The notes below the pieces were generated by a model. It ran no database searches and was not told the DNA's origin. It saw only the letters and a program-made list of their open reading frames with translations. Below, piece by piece: positions 1 through 11,305 of a DNA stretch of 64,000 bases. Source of the DNA: Sequoia sempervirens (Eukaryota > Streptophyta > Pinopsida > Cupressales > Cupressaceae); contig VDFB02262720.1 in assembly GCA_007258455.2 (NCBI GenBank), positions 18,976 through 82,975 of the forward strand, given 5' to 3'. A program made the translations under genes and the position numbers. Each line of letters opens with the position of its first letter. The first letter of the stretch is position 1.

Positions 1-2110
1 GTGACTGGAAACATACAAGATATTTGTGCCTATTCTAGGGCCATAGAGTCAAAGTGAACAAGAAGAAACAAAAAAGAAAAGATGAAATTTTTTAAGTGAT
101 CTATGGCTTCAAGAATCAACATACACTAGTTTCAACTACATCTACGTACTTATCCATCAATATACTACTCAAACTCAAATAAAATTATAAAAGAGACCAC
201 AATAATTATAACAAAATCAAAGCCCTAACAGGCTCCTTTAATGGAATTTGCATTCGCAATAACAAATGTGTTGAAGAAAATACATCAAGATCAATATTTT
301 CTTTGAGTCTCAATACATACAAATGGATACATGCATTTCAAAGTGATGATTACAATAAATATTTATTAGTTTGAAAAATTCCCCACACTTTGACTCACTG
401 ATTTGCACTTGATACTTCATTGGTTGCCCTTTTGAATATGTGCCTACATCTCTTTGCTCTTCATGTACTCTCCAATGATAAAAATGATTGTTAAAAATAA
501 AAAATAAAACCTCATGACAAGGGCCAACCCTAAAGAAAACCATTGTAGCAACTTTGAACCAATTATTTGATGAACATTCCCACCAAAATAGATGCATCAG
601 ATTAAATGAGAATATTTGCAATTACTTATGGTAGTTGGGTCAAGTGGCACCATTAATGTGGGTGGGAGAAATAGAGGCATATATAGTAGTAATGACAATA
701 GGTGAATTTGAAATCTATGGGAAGACATGTTTGGAACCAAAATTATCATTAAATTAAATTATGGCTGGTAAAGAATCACCAATGACACCTTGATTCATTG
801 GAAAACCCAACTGAGAAGCAATCACATGCCCAAAAATATTCAATCAAATATAACTCATCTAGAACTCAAAATAGCACTTCGCAAGAAAATTAAGGTCATG
901 TGGACATGCTGGTCCTTTTGTGAGAATTTTACCCGCTACCAAATCTGCACATTTGAAAGATGTCAGGTACACTTGAAAACACCTACCAAATATTTTATTA
1001 GTTTATCGATCTTCAAATGCATGTGGAAAAAACAAGTGAACATGCACTTTACAACATGTCAATTTCATATGAAAAGTCTCACTGGTAATGTCAACAAGCA
1101 AGGTAACAACAAAAAAAGAGGAATACGATGGATGAGATAAAAGAAGATATCGGACAACTGCATCAAAACCAGATGTGGAAGATTTGAAAATGGGAGTAGG
1201 AAATGTGAAGTTGAAGTTGGAAGGGAAATTACCACAAAAGGAGAGTTGAGGGGAAAATGAAGGGAACAAGACATTTGCAAGTGAAATGTGAAGTTCACTT
1301 GGAAATACCCGCTAAGAGGAAGATGATGTCATTTGACCCACAAAACCTTTACTTAGCTGATTTTGGGATGCACTTGCAAGAAAATGACAAGCAAGCAGAA
1401 ATAGTGGGGAAATGATCAAGATGTTGAAATGTGAAGTTCACTTGGAAATGCCCATAAAGTTTTGGTTAGGCACATTTTCCCCACGAGAATAACTAAGTGA
1501 ACCAGATATAGAAGGAGAGAAAAGGTGAAGTTGTTGATGGAAGAAGAATTTCTACAAAACCAACACTTAGTAATCATTTTTCTACTTGAGACATTTTGCA
1601 AGAATATTTAACAAAACTAGACATCAGCAAGGAAAACCAACTGAGCCAAACATTGTGGGGAAAATGAGATGTCCCAAATGGAAGGAAAATACCTGCAATG
1701 GCATAACTTATTAACCGTAAGGAATTTCTCAAAACTTCAAAAGGAAACTTAGCTTAATTTTTCATGATCTATCCATTGGCACTAACAAATTTTAGACAAA
1801 ACCCAACCCATGACTAATTTCTCATTATGAATTTGGGAAAAATTGCTAATGCACAAAAAAGGGGCAGGGACTTAGCCAAAAAGGAAAATACAAATCTGAG
1901 TCCCAAAAGAGGCTTTGGTTGGGGACATTTGCCTCTTATAGGCACATAAAGAATCCAAATCTCCAAGTAGACTGCCAAAATCTCAAAATTACAACACACC
2001 ATATTGACCCATAAGGAATAAGACTTCTCGATGATAAAATCAAAACAACAAATTTATCATTGACTCACCAATCAAAAAAATTTGAGGTGCCATTAATTAT
2101 GAGAAGCAAT
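1..2110. other. Intergenic, no gene seen
   Basis: No convincing coding region on either strand; the short open frames have no recognisable motif. There is a loose internal repetition: near-identical blocks reading roughly GTGAAGTTCACTTGGAAATR occur near 1288 and 1429, about 141 bp apart. This suggests a degraded tandem repeat or old transposon tail, but no ends can be defined. Confidence 0.5.
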
Positions 2111-2123
2111 GCTTTAAATTTTG

Positions 2124-2820
2124 TTAATACATAGGTAACTCCATCAATTCGCCCTCAACATTCATGAGAAGGTACACATTGAACTTGTACCTCTCCGCTA
2201 CTCTATACAGACCAAGCCATAAGGGTTCAAATTTTCCATGCTTTCCCTTATCTTTAGACTTTGAATTACACAAAATAACCAAATCACCCATATGAAACTC
2301 ACTTGGTGACACATTCCTATCATGAAATTGTTTCATGATCTTATGATGAATAATTTTATCACAGGCTTCTCTTCGTCATTCATCCAAATCAACCTAGGCC
2401 ATAACCCTATGTGACATTTCTTCACCATCCTAAAATAGATAATATACAGGTAGCCTGAAACTGATAGACATATTTACCTCTGATCCATAAACTAAAATAG
2501 ATTACACCTAATAAACTATTTGATTGTAACTCTATCGAGCTAAAGAGCAAACATGAGATTGTCATCCCATATCCTTGTGTTATGATCTAAAGTTCCTTTG
2601 ATGATCTTCATCAATCTCTTGTTTCTAGACTCTAACTTTTCCATTACTCTATGGATGATAGGTTGAAGAATGTACCAAGTCAAAACAAAACTTAGTAGAA
2701 ATATCTTGCATATCCTTTGACTTGAAACACATAGCATTATCAACAACAAAATCCATTGCTCCCTAGAAAATTAACTTTTATCTTCTTGCATTGCAACCAT
2801 ACATATTCATTCCATCAATC
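2124..2820 (-). pseudogene. Ty3/gypsy-type integrase remnant
   Basis: Minus-strand remnant of a retrotransposon integrase. Reading from about 2800 down to 2124 in shifted frames, I see the core-domain signature VVDNAMCFKSKDM followed by a degraded STYHP-type motif and VESRNKRLMKIIKGTLDHNT. After a gap comes the C-terminal part of integrase, with FHMGDLVILCNSK and GKFEPLWLGLYRV. This order (catalytic core, then GDLV/PYRV-like tail) is typical of plant Ty3/gypsy pol. Stops and frameshifts separate the pieces, so it is dead. No LTR could be tied to it. A candidate hAT-like element abuts its 5' side at 2821, possibly explaining why the rest of the polyprotein is missing. Confidence 0.75.
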
Positions 2821-3652
2821 CACCCATAGCAGGAAAACTCGAAGAGTACTCAATTGACTTACCATGAATCATGAGTTTTCTAGCTCACCATGCTAAGTCA
2901 ACATGACTCAACACCAAGTTAGGGGTGAGTCAAGTCGAGTGCTCGGTAAGTTTTTCCTAGGACTCAACCAAGTTTTCCGTTGAGACTCACTAGTTCTCGG
3001 CACAAACTCTCCTAGCGACAAGATAAAATAGAACCCACACAATTTTCACTATTTCACTTTGGTTTTTGGCATTTTATGGTGTTATTTTTTCCAGCATGAG
3101 ACATCTTTGTCATCCACTTGACAAGAACATGTTGAGAAAGGATTGGAAAAATGAAGATTCGGTTAGAAATAGTAAAGACTTGGTGTTGGAGAAAAAATGA
3201 AAATATAGTGACAAAATTGTGAAAGATAGCATTCAACATGAAGGTTTGTGTGATCTCAAATGCCTTAATTTGGTCATGGTGGTGGGGGCTACACCCCTCA
3301 ACCTTGCCCTATACTACAACAAGGAATGTGCCAAGGGCACTACCCCTTAACCCCTCTGGAGGTTCCACCCCCAAACCCCTACCTATCATTGCCCCTATTT
3401 TGTCCCAAAATCCAAACCCTTGGTCCCTAGACCCCCTTCTAAGACTCCGTGGAACGATGTCATTTATTGATTTGAGGGTCATATGACAATATTTGAATTA
3501 TGACAAGTTAATGATCAAAATAGACTTGTGTTCTGTAAATGCATCAATTTCTATTTTTTTGTGTAATTATGTTTTTATTTTGCCGAGTACAAAGTCTAAG
3601 TCAATTTCTTTTTGTTGAGTCTAAGCTAAGTCTGAGTTTTCAAACTTTGGTG
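2821..3652. mobile_element. Candidate non-autonomous hAT-like element
   Basis: The segment begins CACC and ends GGTG. Its two ends align as imperfect inverted repeats: each has CACC, then a variable stretch, then GAAAACTC. Both ends are crowded with GACTC/GAGTC-type motifs. The right end contains TTTGCCGAGTA, which also occurs near the right end of the hAT MITE at 49646-50037. The left end shares an AAGTTTTTCC...GACTCA block with the same MITE. No coding capacity for a transposase is seen. No matching 8-bp target duplication is visible, so the boundaries are tentative. Confidence 0.4.
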
Positions 3653-5272
3653 ATATCCATTACTCTATGATCCCATCACATAATGGGCTCAACCCAAAGA
3701 ACAACAAACCCTTTCACCACCTATCCCGAGATTTGCTTTCCCTCCTAAACCAAACACTCCCCAACCAATGTTACTTGCATGCCTCCATATGCCACCAAGC
3801 TCAAATAACTTATCTCCACTCAATTATTGGAAATGGGAGCCTCTAGACCTCTTCTCCAATGGTATAATTCCAACAAATATTGATGATGTAATTCCAACTA
3901 GGGGTAACCCCATGTAAATTGTTGTGACCTTAGCAAATTTGCATTTTCCTTCATGTTTGGTAATGATTTTGACATTGATGCCATGATTTGTGAGAGTTGC
4001 CAAAAGTCTTTAAATCTGAACAAGTACATGAAAACAAAAGCAAACATAAAGTCATGCGCTAAGCAAATACCCAACTAGAAATCTATAAAAACCCACTCCT
4101 CAACAACCCTAAATCCCCCAGCAATTTCCCTCCCATAAAACCTAGCATTTCTACCACTACTCCCTCTTCTCACATTCCTAATACTATTACTCCATCTTCT
4201 AGCAGTGCAACCACTTCTACTCCCTCTCATAATCACCCACTTATCAACACATACCATACCACCACCCCTAAGCCCACAAGAAAATCATAATTACAGCCTC
4301 TATTGTGATTGGCATAAATTATGAGGGAATTCCCTTTAGACGAGGAAGGCATTCTGAAACTACAAAGAATGCATGAGTACACAAGATCAATTTTCAAACA
4401 TAGAGAGAACACAAGCACGTACTACTTCTACATTATAGTGCTTATTTGAGTATTGGAGCACTAATACACATTATACAGCCGTCATGCTTTTCAAAAGCAT
4501 CAACAATAACAGAAACAATCTCCAACAAATTCCAATCAACAATTTACATCTTCAGAACGGCAGTCCCCTAAGACCAAGACAATACTGTTGGTGGCACAAC
4601 TCATATACACGTTCCGTAGAGGAATGTTGCATTTATTAATTATATTACCAGAAACAAGTAAAGGAGCATCCTACGCATTAGCAGCATCAATGATCCATAA
4701 ACTGAAGTGGATACTCCTCACCAGCTTATCAACAACACATATCTAACAATTAGCCCTAATTAAACACAAAAATGACTAATAAGTCTGGTAAGATGCAAGT
4801 TACAACACAATCAATCTAGTATCACTTGCAGCATTAAACAAACATGGAATGACATGTAAAACACTGATAAAAAAGAGAAAAGTGTAAGACAATGACTGTA
4901 CACATGATATACCTTGGAGAAACCCTGCAAAGGGAGAAAAACTCCAGGAAGAGTGAGCCACCAGCTCCTCATTCACCATATCCAGTCATAAATACATTGC
5001 AGAAGGATGCCCATAACATCAAAACATGCTCCTCAATATGACAACGAAGATAGAACATCTCAAATGAATTTTGCAACCTCACAAACCCAGCACCACAATC
5101 AGTTTCCCTGCATAAGGAGCATAATATGTGGATTATAAAGTAAGCCAACCCTACCACATGTGAAAGTCGTATGCAACCTTTCCCTACCTCTAGTGGTGCC
5201 AAAAGCACTTCATACACTTGGAAGGTTGTAATGACTGACCCAAATAAAAAATTGATTTTCTACTGCTGTTTG
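3653..5272. other. Intergenic, no gene seen
   Basis: No open frame longer than about 80 codons has a recognisable motif. Nothing with defined ends was found. Confidence 0.5.
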
Positions 5273-5290
5273 AAGGTTTTCTGTGTTTGT
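5273..5290. repeat. SINE target-site duplication, left copy
   Basis: 18-bp direct repeat identical to 5435-5452. It flanks the SINE and marks its insertion point. Confidence 0.9.
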
Positions 5291-5434
5291 GCCCGTATTG
5301 GCATGGTGTGATGGTTTATAGGTGGCATTGTTGTTCTTGCCACCAAGGTTCAAACCCCATTGGGGTGGTATTGTTGAATGGTTGTATTCGGTTCATAGCT
5401 CCAGTCAAAAGCGTTTACCCCTTGAATAAAAAAA
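5291..5434 (+). mobile_element. tRNA-derived SINE with intact target duplication
   Basis: A short element of about 144 bp with an internal polymerase III promoter: an A-box-like segment around 5299-5313 and a clear B box GGTTCAAACCC at 5347-5357. It ends in an A-rich tail (from about 5425). It is bracketed by an exact 18-bp direct repeat, AAGGTTTTCTGTGTTTGT, at 5273-5290 and 5435-5452. The repeat is the target-site duplication of LINE-mediated retroposition. It has no coding capacity. The perfect duplication suggests it is younger than most elements here. Confidence 0.88.
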
Positions 5435-5452
5435 AAGGTTTTCTGTGTTTGT
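5435..5452. repeat. SINE target-site duplication, right copy
   Basis: Exact copy of 5273-5290, directly after the A-rich tail of the SINE. Confidence 0.9.
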
Positions 5453-6509
5453 TTGTTTTGTGATTCTCATATGCCATTCATGAAATAAGTATGCCAAAAA
5501 TATATATATAACAGATTGCAAAGGAAACAACTAAGAAACTTGCAAGGAAAGAGAGATTTCTGCCTTATCAATATTCTGATTTCAATAACAGCTAAGTTCA
5601 GATTTACAAAGATAAATATCAGAAACTGATAGAGATTTTCAGACCTGGTAAAGGAAGCATAACAGCAAACAAGAAGCTCACACAATGATTCGAACAACAC
5701 CAAGACTTTGGCCCTTATCTCCTTGCTTTCCAATGCCTAGGAACCACTGCAACCGGACCTTAATAACCAGCAGTAGCAGCCTATACATCAGCAGGCTACA
5801 AACTGAAATTTTTCACCAAACAAGGGTGCCCTTGGTGTGAGGTCGACTGGGCCTAATAAATCAAACACTCCATCAAAAAATGCAATCTAGTACTTGTTTG
5901 AATCACCTTGGAGAGAGCTAACCATAGAAGCAATACCCACATGAATCCACTAAGCCATTAAAGAGTTATGAACCAAAACCCATGTTCAGGTCCAAAACTG
6001 AAGTGCCCAAAAAATGAAAAGAAACACACCAAAACTCCAAGAAATCCACGCCAAACTGAAAGGATGCAATCTCAAGCCAAAACCTAACTGAAACTCCTCA
6101 AAAATGCTGAAATATCTTCATTCTCAAAGACTGAAATCTGTAACTTGAAGCTACAAATGTGATTTCTGAATGAAACCACCCTTCTACCAGCTAGGGCAAG
6201 TCTTGCACTACACCAGTCGAAGGTGTTGAGGGTTTTTGTCCTCAACTCCGAATTTCAGACCTCCTAGCAAAAAACCAGCAGCATCTCCTTAAGCAACCAA
6301 ATCATCCATAACAAAATGAGGCATAGAATGAACTTTTAAAAGACTCCAATAGCAAAATTAGGGCAACCTCCTTGAGAAACCCTAAAACCCTGCTTAAACC
6401 CACGTCTCATGAGAAAGCTTTATAATTTTACTTTAATTTTTGCCTCCAACCTTTGCCTAGGCATCCATCTCCTATTTAGCATTCAGAAACACTTTTGATG
6501 CTTAAAAAC
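5453..6509. other. Intergenic, no gene seen
   Basis: AT-rich sequence with only short unconvincing open frames. No defined repeat ends. Confidence 0.45.
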
Positions 6510-7050
6510 TGTTAATGTTTTAGTAGCAGCAGGAGGTATCTTCTTGTGCCAGAAGAATCTTCCTTAAATAAGTGTAACTGACATGCAGGAGAATCTGCAT
6601 ACTGACATGCATGAGAATCTCTATTTGTATTCCTTAAAATAGGAAATTGTAATGCTTCCTAGTGCGTCTCCTTTTGCATGCACTTGTAACCTCTCCTTGC
6701 TCATAAATAGGAGAGACAATTCCTTATTTGGGTTTGATTCTTGCTTAAGTCAAGTCGTTCTTTCAAGGAGGAGTTCGCCATCTACAGCAGGTTATTATCT
6801 TTTGAAAAGCAGATTGATATTAAGGAGGAAAACAGAGTTCTTTTGTATGCATGTATCTATGAGAGGTACTATTCTTTTGTGGGTCAAGTTGTAAGCTGAT
6901 TGCTGCTATTTCATCTTAATATAAGAGAGATACATTTGTGGCTGGGTTTTTCTCCCTCATGAGGAGGGTTTTCCCAGGATAAATACTGTGTTCATTTGTT
7001 CTTTGTGTTACATTTTCTGTTTGCTCTCATTTCTGGTTCAAAATTTAACA
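6510..7050 (+). mobile_element. Copia-type solo LTR
   Basis: A 541-bp block starting TGTTAA and ending TTAACA (short inverted termini with the canonical TG...CA), flanked on both sides by AAAAC (6505-6509 and 7051-7055), a perfect 5-bp target duplication. No primer-binding site or internal region follows, so this is a solo LTR left by recombination between the two LTRs of a full element. A TATA-like CATAAATAGG lies near 6702. Near the 3' end is a block GGGTTTTTCTCCCTC...TTTTCCCAGGATAAA (about 6944-6983). It is shared with the LTRs of the Copia element at 28191-32239, so the two belong to related families and the orientation is plus. Confidence 0.9.
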
Positions 7051-7055
7051 AAAAC

Positions 7056-8789
7056 AACTTAAAGTTATTAGCTTAGGCGCCCAAGGTACTTTTTCATGCC
7101 CCCCTTATCCTCAACGTTAAGTTATAAAGTAACTTAATAATAATCCATCTTCAAAGGGGAAAAAGCAAATATTTAAATATTCAACCTTAGAACTGATGCC
7201 TTAACTGAAAATGTTGTTGAGTGATAGCCTTGACCAGGTCCAGCTTACCCTAAATTGCTTATTATTTTTAGAAAGTACTAAAAATAGTAAGTAGTGCCAA
7301 AGACTCAAGCCAGAAAGATACTGATAGGCTCTGAGGGTACAATGAAGACTGAAGCTCAATATTGAACCCTTGCTAAAAGTAGAAAGTACTCCAAAATACT
7401 GAAAACCCAACACCAAGAACCAGAACGAAGTTCCCTTACCAGAACCTTTTAGCCTACAAGAAATTCGGAATAGGCTAAAGGTCGTGTGCACTGCTCAGAG
7501 GCTAGGAGGGGGCATTACAAAGGTGAAAGGAACTGCCCAAAACCCTTCAACTTCTCTCTCTGCCCATTCCAATTGAAATCGTCCATGTGACAAGTGGTGA
7601 TTTCAAAATCAGGCTTGTTGGCAACAAGAAATCATGAAACCACTACTTGTTAGAACCACAACCGAGGAAGACAGACAGTCCCAAAGCTGCTACTTGTGAT
7701 TGCAAAACTGCTGCTTGTGGAAACCACTGATTTCAACAACTCTCAAAAATTGCCTTTCTCACCTACACACCTGCCCTTTGAGTTCCTTATGATGCTCTGG
7801 AGCATCCCAAGGCTTCATCTGACCTGTACACAAATATTTGGCATTCTGAAAGTGTCAATCATCTCCTAGACAAAAAGAAACACTTGGACAATCTCTTGAT
7901 TGCAATGGATGCAACTAATCACCTGATCATGAATTGATGACCAGTTTTACAGATCACTCGTACTTTGAGAGATCATCATGAGCCACATTTGCCCAGGTCA
8001 TACTCAAAGCCCAATGCTCTTCCCTCCATCCACTCAAAGACATTCAAGCAAAGAGTTTTAGAGCAGATTTCTCACTCAATCAAGGAGATAATGGTAGTTG
8101 CACAGAATCACTTACAATAGAAGATCAACGAGGTCACCTAAGATGCATATGATGAGATTCTAAGGCCTACATGAGAATGCTTTTGCCATACATAATTACT
8201 CTTTACATTATGTCCTTTTACATTATTTGTCCTACATGATTGTCTTTCCCTTTATATCATTATCCCTCTTGGGTTTGTCTTCACATAATTTCTTTTCAAT
8301 TTGTACTTGGTTTTACCATTTTCCTAATCTCTTAATGCCAATACTCTCCTTTACCCCTATAATGTCCTATTAGTTTGTCCCCACTTCTGACCCGCTTGGG
8401 CTTGCCATGATACATCCAATCTCTTCATTTTTGTTTTCCATTGCCACATTGTTCCCTGGTTATTTATAAAACATCATCATTTTTCTTTAGGTTTTTTACT
8501 TCACCTGTTGGCCTGTTTAACCCTGTTATAATTTTTATCATATAATATAAGGCTTTTCCAATAAATAATTGTCTCTGAAACCATAGCTGTCTCATGCGCA
8601 AATAAAATAGACAACAAACATTCTTGAAGGTGTACATATATGCCTAGTGGACAAGTGCAATGCTGGTTAACAAAACTCTTGCTTTGGGATGTATTCAGAT
8701 TAACATCTAACTTAATAAAATAGAAATTCATCAAAAGGATTTAAATATTAGGTAATGGTGAAAACTTTTAGTTTCAATACATATATAAA
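7056..8789. other. Intergenic, no gene seen
   Basis: No supported gene or defined element. 8160-8500 is T-rich low-complexity sequence. Confidence 0.45.
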
Positions 8790-9026
8790 TGTTGCATGTA
8801 GGAAGATAGCCAAATATTTAAGATTTCTATTTCCAATAATTAATAAGAAAACACATGCAAGATGTGCGCACACACAAGATGTATGTTTAGATATAGTTTT
8901 GATATAGTTAAGTCAGTTAAAACAGAACAAAGAAGCAGATTAAGTTGAATTTTTACTAGGATTCTAACACTTGTTCCCTTTACAAGGAGACCATATTTCA
9001 TAATGTAAAGGGTGAATAAGATACAG
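8790..9026 (+). repeat. 5' LTR of the deleted Copia element
   Basis: Aligns with 10002-10413 once the 197-bp insertion in the latter is removed. The end near 9026 is approximate. Confidence 0.75.
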
Positions 9027-9978
9027 TTTTCAAATCATCTAAGCTATCATTTTTATTCTAAATTAGCAGATGAATTTGAGATGAGCAGCTGTGGTGAAAT
9101 TCAATATTGTCTAGGCATTCAAATTTTGAGAGACGGGGAGAAGAAACAAATTCATCTTAATCAAAAGAGGTACATTAAGAACATTCTCAAAAAAGTTCAC
9201 GATAGATAATTGCAAACCAATAGGTACTCCAATAGAAGCTCATAAGAAAATTTCACAGGAAATGTGCCCCAAGAAACAAGAAGAAAAGATTATATGACTA
9301 TTGTTCTATATCAGAATGCAGTTCTAACTTTGATGTATGCAATCATCTCCAACAGAACCAACATTGCATTGGTTGTATGTATGGTGAGTCAATATTCAAA
9401 CAATCCTGAACCTTGGCATTTAGCAGCTGTCAAAACAATTTTTAGATATTTTCAAGGAACTACCAAGCACTGGATTACATTTTGTAGGAATTCAGAAAAA
9501 TATCTAAAGCTAATTGGATATTGTGATACAGATTAGACAAGAGATATTATGACCAAAGATAGACATGAAGAGACTACTTCAATTTAAGTGGAGATGTAGT
9601 TTCAAGGGCAAGTAAGTAATAAGCGACAATTTCTCTTTCAAGTGCAGAACAAGAATACATAGAAGCTTGTCAAGCCATGAAGAAATTAATATGGTTCAGA
9701 AAATTGTTGCAAGACATTGAGATTACTAAAACACAACCAACAGTGTTGAAATGTAACAGTCAAAAATGCATAGCAATGACAAAGAATTCATGGTTTCATG
9801 GGAGAACAGAGCATATTGATGTACAGTATCATTTACTTCACGAATAAATTGAGAAGAATATTGTGTAGATGCAATATTGTGAAACAAAATTGATGGTAGC
9901 AGAAGCATTAACAAGGGCATTGTCAAAAGATAAGATTAAGTTTTGTAAGAAAGGATTCGATGTGCAGAAGTTTAGATG
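9012..9978 (+). pseudogene. Copia reverse transcriptase end plus RNase H remnant
   Basis: Decayed pol fragment. 9012-9209 encodes the C-terminal RT region with SKLADEFEMSSCGEIQYCLGIQ and the following QKRYIKNILKK, typical of Copia RT. 9264-9536 encodes YQNAVLTLMYAIISNRTNIA, then NPEPWHLAAVKTIFRYFQGT and IGYCDTD. This matches the RT to RNase H connection. RNase H follows in other frames, with LSSAEQEYIEACQAMKKLIW and, near 9790-9850, RTEHIDVQYHLLHE. The end reads AEALTRALSKDKIKF, as expected at the Copia pol terminus. Frameshifts and stops, including one where a tryptophan codon is expected at about 9534, make it non-functional. Confidence 0.88.
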
Positions 9979-10001
9979 AATAATATTTGGCTCAGTGAGA
10001 G

Positions 10002-10413
10002 TATTGCATGTAGAAAAATAGCCAATATATAAGATCTTAGATTTCTATTTTCAATAAGAAGGCACATGCAAAATATGTGTACATGCAAAATGGTTGCTTA
10101 CATGTAAATTAATGATAATAAGTTTCCACAATCCATATCATGAGTGTATAGTTTTTCTGGATTTGATTGTGTGCAAATTTTTAACATCAACGTTTCGGAT
10201 CACACTACATGATCCATCATCAGGATGAAGAGAGCATGAGAAATGAAAGGATGAATGCAGACTTAAACAAGATAAAAAGAAGAGAGGGAGGGAAGGAGAG
10301 GATGCTTACATGTAGTTAAATGAGTTAAAAAAGAATAAATAATCTTTGAGTAGGACTCTAACACTTGTTTTTCTTCGTGAGGAGTCTCTATTTCATAATG
10401 TAAAGGGTCAACA
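10002..10413 (+). repeat. 3' LTR of the deleted Copia element, split by an insertion
   Basis: Aligns with the 5' LTR on both sides of 10107-10303. It ends in CAACA. The adjoining 5-bp flanks do not form a clear target duplication. Confidence 0.75.
10107..10303 (-). mobile_element. 197-bp insertion with 11-bp target duplication and hammerhead-like core
   Basis: This segment is absent from the otherwise matching 5' LTR. It is bracketed by the direct repeat GCTTACATGTA (10096-10106 and 10304-10314), the likely target duplication. On the minus strand it contains CTGATGA (10217-10223), a perfect 6-bp stem GGATCA/TGATCC (10210-10215 with 10197-10202) closed by a 7-nt loop, then GAAAC (10192-10196). 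That is the order of the conserved core and helix II of a hammerhead ribozyme, with one extra base before helix II. Convincing helix I and III strands were not found. Penelope-like elements, reported in conifers, carry such motifs, so a truncated Penelope-like copy is one possibility. A SINE-like retroposon is another. Confidence 0.55.
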
Positions 10414-11305
10414 AGATAATCCCAAATGTATTTTATTTCAAGTTTGATTTCTTGTGCACTATTCTGTGTTTTTTCCTGCATGTTTTTGATAGCTTCATGT
10501 AAAATCATGTCAGTTGTGTACACTGAGGAGCTTTAATTTTTCAAACAAAGACTTATAAACAAAGTTTAATTATCATACAAAGGATGAAAACCAATGGTTC
10601 AACAAATCAAAAACCATGGAAATTCATGTATGAGGATGGGGAAAATACTTAAAATGGGTAGCTCTTATAACATCACAGAATAGGAGTATAAAATTCCATG
10701 TCCAATGTAAAAGTCTAAAATCATAGATTTAGAATTAAAAATATCCCGCTTTGGGAATTTCAATACTCCAAGACAGAATGCCAATTGATGTTATCATATT
10801 CATTAATGCAAAAATTGGTAAATCAGAAGGTTAAATTGATATGTTTGACAGTGATGCAAACCCTAGATTCAAATGGATAAGGGAAAGCTCAATCCTAAAA
10901 CTTATTGGATATAGTGATTTGCAAAGGTTTGAATGAACTTCAATTTTTGCAGAAAAAGACAAATTCCTTCAAAATACATACTAGGAATTAGACTTTATAT
11001 TGAACAATCGAAGCTACAAGCGGATGATAACATGTAAGAATATCAAGAAGACATGAAAGAGTTGTGAAGAAAAGCACTGGATGATAATTATTAATGTAAA
11101 ATCCTAGATGGTACAGAGAATACTTTTAGACTCCACTCACTCACTCTTACTGAGACTCTACAAGAGCTCATAAAGTGATAACAGAATGCTGTAGTCAAAT
11201 GGAACAGGTTGTCTAAATAACTGAGAATGCTGAAATTCCCTGTGTAGCCTCCCAATGAAAGTACCTATGTGGCCTCCTGATTAATAGAAATCAACCAATA
11301 CATTC
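10414..11305. other. Intergenic, no gene seen
   Basis: No supported feature up to the stop codon of the HEM4 gene. The portion nearest 11305 must hold its 3' untranslated region, but no clear polyadenylation element stands out. Confidence 0.45.

Larger units (their letters stand above)
8790..10413 (+). mobile_element. Internally deleted Copia LTR retrotransposon
   Basis: Two diverged LTRs flank a short coding remnant. The 5' LTR (about 8790-9026) begins TGTTGCATGTAGG. The 3' LTR (about 10002-10413) begins TATTGCATGTAG and is interrupted by a later insertion. The LTRs align along their length, sharing for example CTAACACTTGTT and ATTTCATAATGTAAAGGGT. Between them only the end of reverse transcriptase and RNase H remain. 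The primer-binding site, gag, protease, integrase and most of reverse transcriptase are gone, and the 5' LTR runs almost directly into the RT remnant. A GTGAGAG stretch before the 3' LTR could be the polypurine tract. Confidence 0.82.

Noticed and set aside
3238..3486. 82-codon Pro/Thr/Ser-rich plus-strand frame
   Set aside because: Low complexity, no motif, lies within the candidate hAT-like element.
10191..10223. Complete functional hammerhead ribozyme
   Set aside because: Only the conserved core and helix II are visible. Helix I and III pairing and a clear cleavage triplet could not be identified by eye.
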